64,000 nucleotides of DNA, from positions 2,728,001-2,792,000 of the forward strand of contig NZ_CP117460.1 of assembly GCF_030687145.1 (NCBI RefSeq). Reading direction: 5' to 3'. This document shows positions 24,501 to 32,753 of this stretch, in pieces. How positions within the stretch are numbered: the stretch's first letter is position 1; the number at the start of each line of letters is the position of its first letter. Made by a program: the position numbers and the translations under genes. The notes under the pieces are model-generated. The model was not told where the DNA came from, ran no database searches, and saw only the letters and a list, made by a program, of their open reading frames with translations. This DNA is from Pseudomonas sp. FP1742. GTDB lineage: Bacteria; Pseudomonadota; Gammaproteobacteria; Pseudomonadales; Pseudomonadaceae.

Positions 24501-26492
24501 GAGCGCGGCATCAACGTTCAGGAAGACAGCATCACTGTGGTGGGCGTCGGCGACATGGCCGGTGACGTGTTCGGTAACGGCTTGCTGATGTCCGACAAGC
24601 TGCAACTGGTCGCAGCGTTCAACCACCTGCACATCTTCATCGACCCGAACCCGGAGCCTGCCAGCAGCTTCGCCGAGCGTCAGCGCCTGTTCGACCTGCC
24701 GCGTTCGGCGTGGTCCGACTACGACACCAGCATCATGTCCGAAGGCGGCGGGATCTTCTCGCGCAGCGCGAAAAGCATCGCGATTTCCCCGCAGATGAAA
24801 GAGCGCTTCGACATTCAGGCCGACAAGCTGACCCCGACCGAACTGCTCAATGCCTTGCTCAAGGCACCGGTAGACCTGTTGTGGAACGGCGGTATCGGCA
24901 CTTACGTCAAAGCCAGCAGCGAAAGCCACGCCGATGTCGGCGACAAGGCCAACGATGCACTGCGCGTGAACGGCAACGAACTGCGCTGCAAAGTGGTGGG
25001 CGAGGGCGGTAACCTCGGTATGACTCAGCTGGGTCGTGTCGAATTCGGCCTCAATGGCGGCGGTTCCAACACCGACTTCATCGACAACGCTGGTGGCGTG
25101 GACTGCTCCGACCACGAAGTGAACATCAAGATCCTGCTCAACGAAGTCGTGCACGCGGGTGACATGACCGACAAGCAACGTAACCAGTTGCTGGCGAGCA
25201 TGACCGACGAAGTCGGCAATCTGGTGCTCGGCAACAACTACAAGCAGACTCAGGCACTGTCCCTGGCGGCCCGTCGCGCTTATGCGCGGATCGCTGAATA
25301 CAAGCGTCTGATGAACGATCTGGAAGGCCGTGGCAAGCTGGATCGCGCCATCGAGTTCCTGCCGACTGAAGATCAACTGGCCGAACGTGTCGCGGCGGGC
25401 CATGGCCTGACCCGTGCCGAACTGTCGGTGCTGATCTCCTACAGCAAGATCGACCTCAAGGAAGCGCTGCTCAACTCCCTGGTACCGGACGACGACTACC
25501 TGACCCGCGACATGGAAACCGCTTTCCCGCCGACGCTGGTGAGCAAGTTCTCCGACGCCATGCGCCGTCACCGTCTGAAGCGCGAAATCGTCAGCACCCA
25601 GATCGCCAACGATCTGGTGAACCACATGGGCATTACCTTCGTTCAGCGGCTCAAAGAGTCGACCGGCATGAGCCCGGCGAACGTGGCCGGTGCTTACGTG
25701 ATCGTGCGTGACATTTTCCATCTCCCGCACTGGTTCCGTCAGATCGAAGCCCTGGATTATCAGGTCTCGGCCGACGTACAACTGGAGCTGATGGACGAGC
25801 TGATGCGTCTGGGCCGTCGCGCCACGCGCTGGTTCCTGCGTGCCCGTCGCAACGAGCAGAACGCCGCCCGTGACGTCGCGCACTTCGGTCCGCACCTGAA
25901 GGAGTTGGGTCTCAAGCTTGACGAACTGCTCAGTGGCGAGATTCGCGAAACCTGGCAGGCCCGCTATCAGGCGTACGTCGAAGCCGGTGTGCCGGAGTTG
26001 CTGGCACGCATGGTGGCTGGCACCACGCACCTGTACACCCTGCTGCCGATCATCGAGGCTTCCGACGTGACCGGTCAGGATCCGGCGGATGTGGCCAAGG
26101 CCTACTTCGCCGTGGGCAGTGCGCTGGACATCACCTGGTACCTGCAACAGATCAGTGCCCTGCCGGTTGAAAACAACTGGCAGGCCCTGGCCCGTGAAGC
26201 GTTCCGCGATGACGTCGACTGGCAACAACGTGCGATCACCATCTCCGTCCTGCAACAGGGCAATGGCACTCAGGACGTGGAAACGCGTCTGGAGCTGTGG
26301 ATGGAAGAGCACGAAGGCATGATCGAACGCTGGCGCGCCATGCTGGTGGAAATCCGTGCCGCCAGCGGTACGGACTACGCCATGTACGCGGTGGCCAACC
26401 GTGAATTGCTGGATGTGGCGTTGAGCGGTCAAACGGTGGTGCCTGCGGCTATCGCCGTCACTGCGAGCGCCGAGCTGGAGCCCGCTGCCTGA
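21585..26492 (+). CDS. gdhB: NAD-specific glutamate dehydrogenase, 180-kDa class
   Basis: 1635 aa from ATG 21585 with GCGGAG at 21571. The frame is open 210 bp further upstream, but those residues do not resemble the family. The enzyme oxidatively deaminates glutamate to 2-oxoglutarate. It has a long N-terminal regulatory half, then the catalytic core VGAKGGF with catalytic Lys near residue 852, the LVVAADKGTATFSDIAN segment, and the dinucleotide-binding GVGDMAGDVFGNG near 986. EGGNLGMTQLGR lies near 1140. Length matches the 1600-1640 aa L_180 GDHs of Pseudomonas, which are allosterically controlled (arginine in P. aeruginosa). A strong terminator follows. Confidence 0.97.
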   Translation: MAFFTAASKADFQHQLQAALAQHISEQALPQVALFAEQFFGIISLDELTQRRLSDLAGCTLSAWRLLERFDHAQPQVRVYNPDYERHGWQSTHTAVEVLHHDLPFLVDSVRTELNRRGYSIHTLQTTVLSVRRGSKGELLEVLPKGTQGEGILQESLMYLEIDRCANTAELNVLAKELEQVLGEVRVAVADFEPMKAKVQELIEGIDNSQFAIDAEEKSEIKSFLEWLVGNHFTFLGYEEFVVGEDQNGGHIVYDQNSFLGLTKLLRAGLTVDDLRIEDYAVNYLREPTPLSFAKAAHPSRVHRPAYPDYVSIRQIDANGKVIKECRFMGLYTSSVYGESVRVIPYIRRKVEIIEQRSGFQAKAHLGKELAQVLEVLPRDDLFQTPVDELFTTVMSIVQIQERNKIRVFLRKDPYGRFCYCLAYVPRDIYSTEVRQKIQQVLMDRLKASDCEFWTFFSESVLARVQLILRVDPKNRLDIDPVLLEKEVVQACRSWQDDYASLVVESFGEAQGTNVLADFPKGFPAGYRERFAAHSAVVDMQHLLSLSEKNPLVMSFYQPLGQVSGQRELHCKLYHADTPLALSDVLPILENLGLRVLGEFPYRLRHNSGREFWIHDFAFTAAEGLELDIQQLNDTLQDAFVHIVRGDAENDAFNRLVLTAGLPWRDVALLRAYARYMKQIRLGFDLGYIASTLNNHTDIARELTRLFKTRFYLARKLSGDDLEDKQQRLEHAILTALDDVQVLNEDRILRRYLDLIKATLRTNFYQTDAHGQNKSYFSFKFNPHQIPELPKPVPKFEIFVYSPRVEGVHLRFGNVARGGLRWSDREEDFRTEVLGLVKAQQVKNSVIVPVGAKGGFLPRRLPLGGSRDEIAAEGIACYRIFISGLLDITDNLKDGALVPPANVVRHDDDDPYLVVAADKGTATFSDIANGIAIDYGFWLGDAFASGGSAGYDHKKMGITAKGAWVGVQRHFRERGINVQEDSITVVGVGDMAGDVFGNGLLMSDKLQLVAAFNHLHIFIDPNPEPASSFAERQRLFDLPRSAWSDYDTSIMSEGGGIFSRSAKSIAISPQMKERFDIQADKLTPTELLNALLKAPVDLLWNGGIGTYVKASSESHADVGDKANDALRVNGNELRCKVVGEGGNLGMTQLGRVEFGLNGGGSNTDFIDNAGGVDCSDHEVNIKILLNEVVHAGDMTDKQRNQLLASMTDEVGNLVLGNNYKQTQALSLAARRAYARIAEYKRLMNDLEGRGKLDRAIEFLPTEDQLAERVAAGHGLTRAELSVLISYSKIDLKEALLNSLVPDDDYLTRDMETAFPPTLVSKFSDAMRRHRLKREIVSTQIANDLVNHMGITFVQRLKESTGMSPANVAGAYVIVRDIFHLPHWFRQIEALDYQVSADVQLELMDELMRLGRRATRWFLRARRNEQNAARDVAHFGPHLKELGLKLDELLSGEIRETWQARYQAYVEAGVPELLARMVAGTTHLYTLLPIIEASDVTGQDPADVAKAYFAVGSALDITWYLQQISALPVENNWQALAREAFRDDVDWQQRAITISVLQQGNGTQDVETRLELWMEEHEGMIERWRAMLVEIRAASGTDYAMYAVANRELLDVALSGQTVVPAAIAVTASAELEPAA

Positions 26493-26506
26493 TTAAGCGC
26501 TGAATG

Positions 26507-26542
26507 AAAAAGCCCCGCTCTTGAAAGAGGCGGGGCTTTTTT
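26507..26542 (+). terminator. Rho-independent terminator of gdhB
   Basis: AAAAAGCCCCG (26507-26517) and CGGGGCTTTTTT (26531-26542) form a GC-rich stem with flanking A and T runs. Confidence 0.92.
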
Positions 26543-26576
26543 ATGTCTGAAGGTTTTGTGGCGGCTGGTCGGGCCT

Positions 26577-26602
26577 CTTCGCGGGCAAGCCCGCTCCCAC
26601 AG
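26577..26602. repeat. Single REP
   Basis: One REP arm, CTTCGCGGGCAAGCCCGCTC plus CCACAG, without a partner nearby. It lies between gdhB and the convergent cupin gene. Confidence 0.85.
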
Positions 26603-26670
26603 GATTTGTGTGTTGAACTCATTACCGTTGAACAACAGCCGCGATAAGGCCCTCAGCATCGCCTCAGCGA

Positions 26671-27090
26671 TCAGTTCTGCAAAGGAATCAACACTTTCTC
26701 ATCCGGGGCCAACACCATGAACACCAACAGTTTGGCGGGTTGGGTGGCGCTGGCATTTTTCGAGACCAGATGTTCCGAACCTGCCGGTTCGTACCAGAAT
26801 TCGCCAGCCTTGTAGGTAATCGCTTTTTCGCCTTTGACTTGAGAAGTGATCTCCCCCGAAAGCACATAGGCCATGGCCGTACCCTGGTGTTTATGGGCGA
26901 TGGTCGACTGGCCCGGCTGGTAATCGACTTCGATCATCAAGGCCTTTTTGCCGGGGGCGTTTTTCAGCATCTGATCCTGCAGGATGGTGACATTTTCCGA
27001 AGGGGCGGCGGTTTTGTCGGCGAATGCCGAGGCTGAAACGCTCAGGGCCAGGGCGGTGAGAGAGGCGGCAAAAAAACGAAGTGCATTCAT
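26671..27090 (-). CDS. Exported cupin-domain protein
   Basis: 139 aa. Residues 1-24 form a signal peptide ending SASAFA. The cupin_2 barrel follows: YQPGQSTIAHKHQGTAMAYVLSGEITSQ (motif 1 with His-X-His and the later Glu) and GEFWYEPAGSEHLVSKN (motif 2 with His), so a metal site is likely. It is probably a periplasmic metal-binding cupin. Substrate unknown. It stands alone on the minus strand. Confidence 0.85.
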   Translation of the reverse strand: MNALRFFAASLTALALSVSASAFADKTAAPSENVTILQDQMLKNAPGKKALMIEVDYQPGQSTIAHKHQGTAMAYVLSGEITSQVKGEKAITYKAGEFWYEPAGSEHLVSKNASATQPAKLLVFMVLAPDEKVLIPLQN

Positions 27091-27244
27091 GGTTGATTAC
27101 CTGTGGTGGTGAGTCGTCAGGGACCACGGTAAGCCGCGCCGTCGGGCAATCAAACGGCCAATTTTCCGGAAGATCAGGGGACCAATCACCGAGGCTACAA
27201 GCGAACGCAAGCTGCTATCGGGGTTGCGATCTTTTGATCTTGTT

Positions 27245-27538
27245 TCAAACGATTGGAAAGCTGTTGAAGTCGACGGCATTGGCCAGTCGACTGTCGATCA
27301 AGCCGATAAAACCTTGCACTTCGGGGCGGTTGAAATGCGCTTGCATGGCTGCTTCCGATTGCCAGCGGGCGCTGACCGTCCAGCGGGTGTCGTCCTCGGG
27401 GCAACGGTCGACCATATAGGAATCACAACCCGGCAGTTCGCGCAGGGTGTCGACAATCTTTTGCAGTTGTTTGCCCAGTTCGTCCGAGCGACCGGCGGCA
27501 GCCTGTACCTTTACGGTGTTGAACACTTGGTTGGACAT
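27245..27538 (-). CDS. Antibiotic biosynthesis monooxygenase (ABM)-domain protein, putative quinol monooxygenase
   Basis: 97 aa, ATG 27538 with AGGAG 8 bases upstream. The ferredoxin-like ABM pattern is visible: VFNTVKVQAAAGRSDELGKQ, LRELPGCDSYMVDRC, TRWTVSARWQSEAAMQAHF, and FIGLIDSRL. Small cytosolic dimers of this type include YgiN-like quinol monooxygenases and heme oxygenases of the IsdG fold. The specific reaction is not predictable. Confidence 0.82.
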   Translation of the reverse strand: MSNQVFNTVKVQAAAGRSDELGKQLQKIVDTLRELPGCDSYMVDRCPEDDTRWTVSARWQSEAAMQAHFNRPEVQGFIGLIDSRLANAVDFNSFPIV

Positions 27539-27661
27539 TACTCACACTCCTGAATCAGGCCGGACGAATCCTGCTCATTGAGGGATAACGCCCATTCAGG
27601 ATAGGCCTGCACCCCCGGGCCGCCAATAGCCAATCACCGGATAAAGCCGCAGACCAATCCC

Positions 27662-29095
27662 TCAGCCAACCTGCTGCAAAATGTCCCGCAAACGGTCCAG
27701 GGCGATGTCGATGTCCAGGGTTTCAATTGCCCCGAATCCCAGGAAAAGCCCGGCCCGTGGCGTTTGCTGGTAAAAAAAATCGTCCAGGGCATAGAGCCCC
27801 ACTTCGACTTTTTTGGCCAATTCGATCACCAATGGAATATCTATCGGCACCTTGCACAGCACCGCCATGTGAAACCCGGCCGTGGTCGGCACTGGTTCAA
27901 ACCATGGCGAAAGGTCACCCGCCATGCGCGCCAGAATCCGTTCGCGGCGCCCGGCGTAAATCGTATGGCAGCGCCGGATGTGCTTGAGCAGACAGCCTTC
28001 GGCGATGAACTTGGCCAGCGCCCATTGGGGCAGGGTGGAGGTGTGCCGGTCGGTAAGCTGCTTGGCCTTGATCACCGCTTCGAGAATCGCCGGCGGCAAG
28101 ATTGCATACCCCAGCCGTAACTCCGGCAACAGGGTCTTCGAGAAGGTGCCGACGTAGGCAACAATGCCGCGCTCATCCAGGCTTTGCAGCGAGTCGGTGG
28201 GCCGGCCTTCATAGCGGAACTCACTGTCGTAGTCGTCCTCGATGATGATCGCCCCCAGTTCGTGGGCCCGTTCCAGCAGCGCCACCCGACGCTCGTGGCT
28301 CATGGGCATGCCCAAGGGGAACTGGTGCGACGGGGTGACATAAATCAGCCGCGTGCCATCGGGAATGCGCTCGACCTGGATGCCTTGCGCATCGACCGGC
28401 ACACCGACCACCGTTGCGCCATGAGTCCCGAACAACAGGCGCGCCGGTGGGTAACCGGGGTCTTCCATGGCCACGAGGCTGCCCGGTTGGGTCAACACCC
28501 GGGAAATCAGGTCCAGCGCCTGCTGCGCGCCGTTGCACACCACCACGTCGTCGTCCTGGCAATTGACCCCGCGGGAAAATGCGATATGCCGTGCAATCGC
28601 ATTACGCAGCGCCGGCAGCCCTTCGGGCTGGCTATAGAAACCCTTGGCACCGGCGATCTGGCGCAAGGCATGGGAGGTACAACGGCGCCAGTCGTCCTGC
28701 GGGAACTGGCCTTTGCTGGTGGCGCCCCCGATGAAGTCGTAGCGCAGCGAGCCTTCCAGCGTCGGATGGCGCAAGAACGTCGGCAGGTTGCGCCAGCGCT
28801 CGATGACATCAAAGCTGGCCAGCTCCGAATGGCTCTGTTTACGGATCACCTTCGCCGCCCGGGCATTGACGTAAGTGCCTTTGCCGATCACCCCGGTGAG
28901 GAAGTTTTCGTAGGTCAGTTGCGAATAGGTGTCGGAAATGGTCTTGCGCGAAATCCCCAGTTGTTCGGCCAGCAAACGGCTGGGCGGCAGCTGCGTGCCG
29001 GCTGCCAGACGCCCGGATTCGATGGCGTTGCGCAGTTGCCGGTACAACTGGCCCGCCAGGTCCTTGCGGCCATTGATGACAACGTGAAGTTCCAT
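27662..29095 (-). CDS. MocR/PdxR-family transcriptional regulator (GntR HTH fused to class I aminotransferase domain)
   Basis: 477 aa from ATG 29095 (AGGAG upstream on the minus strand). The N-terminal winged helix (LAGQLYRQLRNAIESGRLAA, LPPSRLLAEQLGISRKTISDTY) covers residues ~12-75. The rest is a PLP fold-type I aminotransferase domain with Schiff-base Lys320 in TFSKTLLPELRLGY and DDYDSEFRYEGRP near residue 280. MocR regulators use PLP or an amino-acid aldimine as ligand. It is divergent from the AhpD-like gene at 29304 with a 208-bp shared promoter region, so that gene is its likely target. Confidence 0.92.
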   Translation of the reverse strand: MELHVVINGRKDLAGQLYRQLRNAIESGRLAAGTQLPPSRLLAEQLGISRKTISDTYSQLTYENFLTGVIGKGTYVNARAAKVIRKQSHSELASFDVIERWRNLPTFLRHPTLEGSLRYDFIGGATSKGQFPQDDWRRCTSHALRQIAGAKGFYSQPEGLPALRNAIARHIAFSRGVNCQDDDVVVCNGAQQALDLISRVLTQPGSLVAMEDPGYPPARLLFGTHGATVVGVPVDAQGIQVERIPDGTRLIYVTPSHQFPLGMPMSHERRVALLERAHELGAIIIEDDYDSEFRYEGRPTDSLQSLDERGIVAYVGTFSKTLLPELRLGYAILPPAILEAVIKAKQLTDRHTSTLPQWALAKFIAEGCLLKHIRRCHTIYAGRRERILARMAGDLSPWFEPVPTTAGFHMAVLCKVPIDIPLVIELAKKVEVGLYALDDFFYQQTPRAGLFLGFGAIETLDIDIALDRLRDILQQVG

Positions 29096-29303
29096 ACCGG
29101 CGGGGCTCCTGGGGCGATTGTGAGGCGACTGTGCGTCGCGCCAGATTACCCGCATGAGTGACTGCACAGAAGTTGTGTGGGTGAAAAACCGGCGATTGGT
29201 CTTCTGTTGGGCGGTCCACGATTTTTTCGCTGAATTGGCTCTGTAACACTGATGCATCTGGGCCTACCGTGGAAATACCGATTCGCGCCACGAGGCCGCC
29301 GCC

Positions 29304-29744
29304 ATGACCGTTCGCCTGGATTACTACAGCGCATCGCCCACGGCGATGAAAGCCATGATCGCCATGGAGGCCTTGACCCGCGACCTGAGCATCGAACCGG
29401 CGCTGCTGAACCTGATCAAAATCCGCGCCTCGCAGCTCAATGGCTGCGCCTTCTGCACCGACATGCACTCGGTGGACGCGCGCCGTTTCGGCGAGACCGA
29501 TCGGCGGCTGTATGCGATCGTGGTCTGGCGCGACAGCGGCTTTTTCAGCCCTCGGGAGCGGGCGGCCCTGGCCTGGACCGAAGCGGTGACCCTGCTTGCG
29601 CAAAGCCACGTGCCGGACGACGTTTATGCATTGGCCCGGGAGCAGTTCGGTGAAGGCGAGCTGGTCGATCTGACGATGGCTGTCAGCACCATCAACAGCT
29701 GGAATCGCCTGGCGGTGAGCTTTCGGCAAACGCCCAGTGATTGA
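29304..29744 (+). CDS. Carboxymuconolactone decarboxylase family (AhpD-like) protein
   Basis: 146 aa, ATG 29304 with GAGG at about 29291. Active-site pattern NGCAFCTDMH gives Cys48, Cys51 and His55, the CxxC...H arrangement of AhpD-like alkylhydroperoxidase-fold proteins. Helical segments around it (LLNLIKIRASQ, RERAALAWTEAVTLLA) fit the CMD fold. It probably detoxifies peroxides or reduces thiols. Control by the divergent MocR gene is inferred from arrangement. Confidence 0.88.
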   Translation: MTVRLDYYSASPTAMKAMIAMEALTRDLSIEPALLNLIKIRASQLNGCAFCTDMHSVDARRFGETDRRLYAIVVWRDSGFFSPRERAALAWTEAVTLLAQSHVPDDVYALAREQFGEGELVDLTMAVSTINSWNRLAVSFRQTPSD

Positions 29745-29776
29745 TCAATGGCGCGTCTCGAATCGAGCGAGAAAAA

Positions 29777-29945
29777 CTGTGGCGAGGGAGCTTGCCACAA
29801 TCCATGTGGGAGCGGGCTTGCTCGCGAAAGCGGTGTGTCAGTCGACATCAATGCTGGATGTATTGCCGTTTTCGCGAGCAAGCCCGCTCCCACAGGTTCC
29901 GCACCTTAACTGACTGGCATCAGAGCAAGCCCCTTCGCCACAGAG
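29777..29945. repeat. Nested extragenic palindrome: REP doublet inside a TGTGGCGAG-type repeat
   Basis: Inner REP arms run from TGTGGGAG (29805) to CTCCCACA (29894). Outside them, CTGTGGCGAGGGAGCTTGCC at 29777 and GCAAGCCCCTTCGCCACAG ending about 29942 are remnants of the other repeat family. One repeat seems to have inserted in, or been copied into, another. Confidence 0.8.
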
Positions 29946-29976
29946 CAGGGAGGCCTGAAGTTCTCGCAGCGACTGA

Positions 29977-30324
29977 TCACTTGCCATTGAGCAGCGGCGA
30001 AGTCCCGGTCACCGGAGCCGGCCGCTGCGGTTTCACTGACGTGCCGAAGGTATTGCCCATGCGCGTGCCGGTGGCGGCTGGTGTGGCCAGGCCCAACTGA
30101 TGGGGCGGCCGTTTGCTGATCGGCACGTTCATCGCCTCCTGATTTTTCTGTGCGGCGGTGGTTCCCTCGGGGTTGTTACCCATCTGCTGGCTGAGGCAGT
30201 TGTAGTCCGGTGCCTTATAGCCATCGACGGTCACTTCGACGCAACCCGACGGCTGTCCCGCGTGCGCCAGTGACAACCCGCTCATCAGCAGCGCGCCCGC
30301 TGCAAGGTTCGACAGATGTTTCAT
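29977..30324 (-). CDS. Small exported protein, hypothetical
   Basis: 115 aa from ATG 30324 with a near-perfect AGGAGG six bases upstream. Signal peptide MKHLSNLAAGALLMSGLSLA then HA. The mature part has two Cys (SGCVEVTV, DYNCLSQQMG) and a low-complexity Pro/Gly/Thr tail (TGTRMGNTFGTSVKPQRPAP). No known domain. It is divergent from vreA, so the two share a promoter region. Confidence 0.75.
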   Translation of the reverse strand: MKHLSNLAAGALLMSGLSLAHAGQPSGCVEVTVDGYKAPDYNCLSQQMGNNPEGTTAAQKNQEAMNVPISKRPPHQLGLATPAATGTRMGNTFGTSVKPQRPAPVTGTSPLLNGK

Positions 30325-30417
30325 TGAAGGCCTCCTGGCCGGCCACGAACGGACCGCTCTGAAGCGTGAGTCTAGAGCAAAGCGCTGTAACGGCCCGTGA
30401 TGGTTTTTTTGCACCGG

Positions 30418-30435
30418 CCGTCACATCAGATTCAT
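30418..30435 (+). promoter_or_regulatory. Candidate PhoB box upstream of vreA
   Basis: CCGTCAC, four bases, then GATTCAT: two imperfect copies of the CTGTCAT half-site at the 11-bp period expected of a pho box, 81 bp before vreA. P. aeruginosa vre genes are phosphate-regulated through PhoB. The match here is only moderate (5/7 and 4/7). Confidence 0.35.
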
Positions 30436-30515
30436 ATACAGCCCTCAGGATGACGGTTTTCAGGGGTACGTCAGCCGTGCAGCGAGGCAGAGCCAGGGAC
30501 GGGCGCCAGGTTTTA

Positions 30516-31199
30516 ATGACTCACTTTCGCCAGGCTTGCCTGGCGTTGCTGTTTTGGTTGGTGTCATCGGCTGCATCGGCCGGCCCGGTCGATCCCTATG
30601 CACCGCTGGAGCTGGATATCCCGGCCCAGGCACTGACCAGCGCGCTCGAGCGGTTCAGTCGTTCCACCGGCATGGCTGTTCTGGTGGATCGACAGTTGAC
30701 CCGAGGTCGTCGTTCGATCGCTGTGAAAGGACGCCTGAATGCGACCGATGCGCTGAGCCTGATGCTCAGTGGCAGCGGGCTGATGGCCCGGTATGCCCGA
30801 GCGGACGCCTTCACCTTGCAAGTGGCTCAGGTCGCCGAAGTGCCCTTGCAGGCGGGCGCGGTTGCAAACTCTGCGCCGGTTGCGGGCGGCAGCTATGCGG
30901 CGGCGATTCAAACGGCGCTCGAACGTCGCTTGTGTCGCTCGCCATTGACCCGGCCGGGGAGTTTTCGGGCGTTGTTGCAACTGTGGATCGGTCGAGACGG
31001 TGTGGTGCAGCACAGCCGCCTGGTCAGTTCCACGGGTGATGGTCAGCGCGATTCGGCGCTGGTGGAAAGTTTACGCAACCTCAGAATAGAACGACCGGCG
31101 CCCAGCGCTCTTGGCCAGCCGGTCACGCTGCTTCTGCTCCCGCAACCGTCAGGAAAGCGCATGGAATGCACACAATGGGAAGGAGTTTCCGGGGGATGA
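30516..31199 (+). CDS. vreA: VreA-like signalling protein: STN domain plus TonB-like C-terminus
   Basis: 227 aa from ATG 30516. Signal peptide to about residue 22. An STN (secretin/TonB short N-terminal) domain follows: LELDIPAQALTSALERFSRSTGMAVLVDRQLTRG...LSLMLSGSGLMARY, residues ~28-100. The C-terminal ~90 residues look like a TonB/TolA C-terminal domain (IGRDGVVQHSRLVSSTGDGQRDSALVESLRNLRIERPAP). P. aeruginosa VreA likewise has the signalling domain of a TonB-dependent transducer but no beta-barrel. It would pass the signal through the periplasm to VreR. Overlap with vreI is ATGA. Confidence 0.88.
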   Translation: MTHFRQACLALLFWLVSSAASAGPVDPYAPLELDIPAQALTSALERFSRSTGMAVLVDRQLTRGRRSIAVKGRLNATDALSLMLSGSGLMARYARADAFTLQVAQVAEVPLQAGAVANSAPVAGGSYAAAIQTALERRLCRSPLTRPGSFRALLQLWIGRDGVVQHSRLVSSTGDGQRDSALVESLRNLRIERPAPSALGQPVTLLLLPQPSGKRMECTQWEGVSGG

Positions 31200-31741
31200 A
31201 AGACACCGGGCAAAGTGCGATGGTCAGGCTGTTCCTGACGTCCTATGACGATTTCAAGGGGCGCTTGCGCAGGCGCCTGGGTTCGGAGGATCTGGCCAAC
31301 GACGTCCTGCACGAAACCTACCTGCGGGTCGACCGCATGGACCCACCGCCGAACATCGCGCAGCCCAACGCCTACCTCTATCGCATGGCTCTGAACATCG
31401 CGGCAGACCGGCGCCAGGCGGACGCCCGGCTGCTGACCGGCAGTGAGGTGGAGGAGCTGTTGCAGGTGTCCGACGACGCGCTCGACCCGGCACGGGTGGT
31501 GGGTGGCCAGAAGGAGATTCAGTCGCTGCTCAAAGCGCTGTACGAACTGCCGGCGCGGCGGCGCAAGATTTTTATCGCCGCGCGCCTGGAAGAGGCGCCG
31601 CACCTGGAAATCTCCCAGCGTTTCGGCATTTCGACACGGATGGTCGAGAAGGAAATCAAGGCCGCTTTGGGCCATTGCGCCGCGCGCCTGGAAAGAAAAG
31701 TCATTCAGCGGTTCGGTCCCGGCGCGGGAAAACCGTCTTGA
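31196..31741 (+). CDS. vreI: ECF sigma factor VreI (FecI-like)
   Basis: 181 aa from ATG 31196, overlapping the vreA stop. AAGGAG lies 10 bases upstream. Sigma region 2 is visible in LFLTSYDDFKGRLRRRLGSE and HETYLRVDRMDP...NAYLYRMALNIAADRRQ. Region 4 is in LYELPARRRKIFIAARLEEA and ISQRFGISTRMVEKEIKAAL (helix-turn-helix). This is the iron-starvation-type (FecI) branch. In P. aeruginosa VreI drives the hxc and pdt genes. The same gene order here suggests the same regulon. Confidence 0.93.
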   Translation: MKDTGQSAMVRLFLTSYDDFKGRLRRRLGSEDLANDVLHETYLRVDRMDPPPNIAQPNAYLYRMALNIAADRRQADARLLTGSEVEELLQVSDDALDPARVVGGQKEIQSLLKALYELPARRRKIFIAARLEEAPHLEISQRFGISTRMVEKEIKAALGHCAARLERKVIQRFGPGAGKPS

Positions 31742-31778
31742 GAGAAGAGTCCAGATTAATCCGTGAGTATCCCCGCGC

Positions 31779-32717
31779 TTGAACATCTTCCGTATATCCC
31801 CTGAGGCGACACCCCAGGATCGGCTGCAAAGCGAAGCCCGGGACTGGTTGATCCTTTTGACCTCGGGCCGGGCGACCGTCGCCGACGCCCGCGCCTTGCG
31901 CCAGTGGTGCGCGCAAAGCCCGGAGCACGCCCGCGCATTCGAGCAAAGCAAGCTGTTATGGCAGCAATTGCAACCCGCCGCCGAGCGTTTGCAGGCGCCG
32001 CGACATCTCGGACGGCGAGCGTTTCTGGGCGGTGCCATGGCGGCGTCTGCGGCGTTTTTGCTGATTCGCGGCACCGTGCCGGGTGGTTTTTCCGGACTGG
32101 GCGCAGACTACATCACGGAAGTCGGCGAGCAGCGCCGGGTCGATCTGGCGGATGGCGTGAGCCTGGAGCTCAATACCCAGACCCGTATCAATCGCCGTGA
32201 CAGTGCCGATGGCGCGCGTAACTTCGAACTGGTCAGCGGTGAAGTCGAAGTCCTGACCCGTGCTCAGGCGCCACTCAAGGTGCAGGCTGGGGCAGGTTGG
32301 TTGAGTGCAAGCCAGGCTCGGTTCAATCTGCGTAATATCGATCAGAGCGTATGCATTACCTGTCTGGACGGCACGTTGCAGGTCGATGTGCAGGGGCACA
32401 GCATTCGTCTGGAATCAGGCCAGCAACTGACCTACGACGCCGGGCGAGTCAGCGCGCCGCAAACGGTCGACACGTCGGCGGTGATCGCCTGGCGGCAGCA
32501 GGTATTGGTGTTCAACGACGCCACGCTGGCGACGGTGATCGACGAGATCAATCGCTATCGTCCCGGCATGTTGCTGTTGCTCAACAGCGAGTTGGGCAAA
32601 CGCAAGGTGCAGGCACGCTTCAGCCTGGACCAGCTGGCGGGGGTGGCGTTGTTGATTCGTGATGCGTATGGGGCCAAATGCACTGAATTGCCGGGTGGGG
32701 TGGTGGTGCTCAGTTAG
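31779..32717 (+). CDS. vreR: Anti-sigma factor VreR (FecR family)
   Basis: 312 aa. The frame opens after a stop at 31764-31766 and the first usable start is TTG 31779. No ATG lies before the conserved region, so the start is uncertain. The cytosolic DUF4880-type sigma-binding part comes first (SEARDWLILLTSGRATVADARALRQWCAQSPEHARAF). One membrane helix (residues ~88-105) follows, then a periplasmic FecR domain (EVGEQRRVDLADGVSLELNT) and a C-terminal STN-like segment (FNDATLATVIDEINRYRPGM). It holds VreI inactive until signalled by VreA. Gap to vreI is 37 bp. Confidence 0.88.
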   Translation: MNIFRISPEATPQDRLQSEARDWLILLTSGRATVADARALRQWCAQSPEHARAFEQSKLLWQQLQPAAERLQAPRHLGRRAFLGGAMAASAAFLLIRGTVPGGFSGLGADYITEVGEQRRVDLADGVSLELNTQTRINRRDSADGARNFELVSGEVEVLTRAQAPLKVQAGAGWLSASQARFNLRNIDQSVCITCLDGTLQVDVQGHSIRLESGQQLTYDAGRVSAPQTVDTSAVIAWRQQVLVFNDATLATVIDEINRYRPGMLLLLNSELGKRKVQARFSLDQLAGVALLIRDAYGAKCTELPGGVVVLS

Positions 32718-32753
32718 CGGTTGGCCTGAGGTTATGGGTGTTGCGACTGACGC

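Noticed and set aside
21555..26432. 1625-aa open frame on the minus strand opposite gdhB
   Set aside because: An antisense shadow of a GC-rich gene. It has no recognisable domain or start, whereas the plus strand encodes a full NAD glutamate dehydrogenase.
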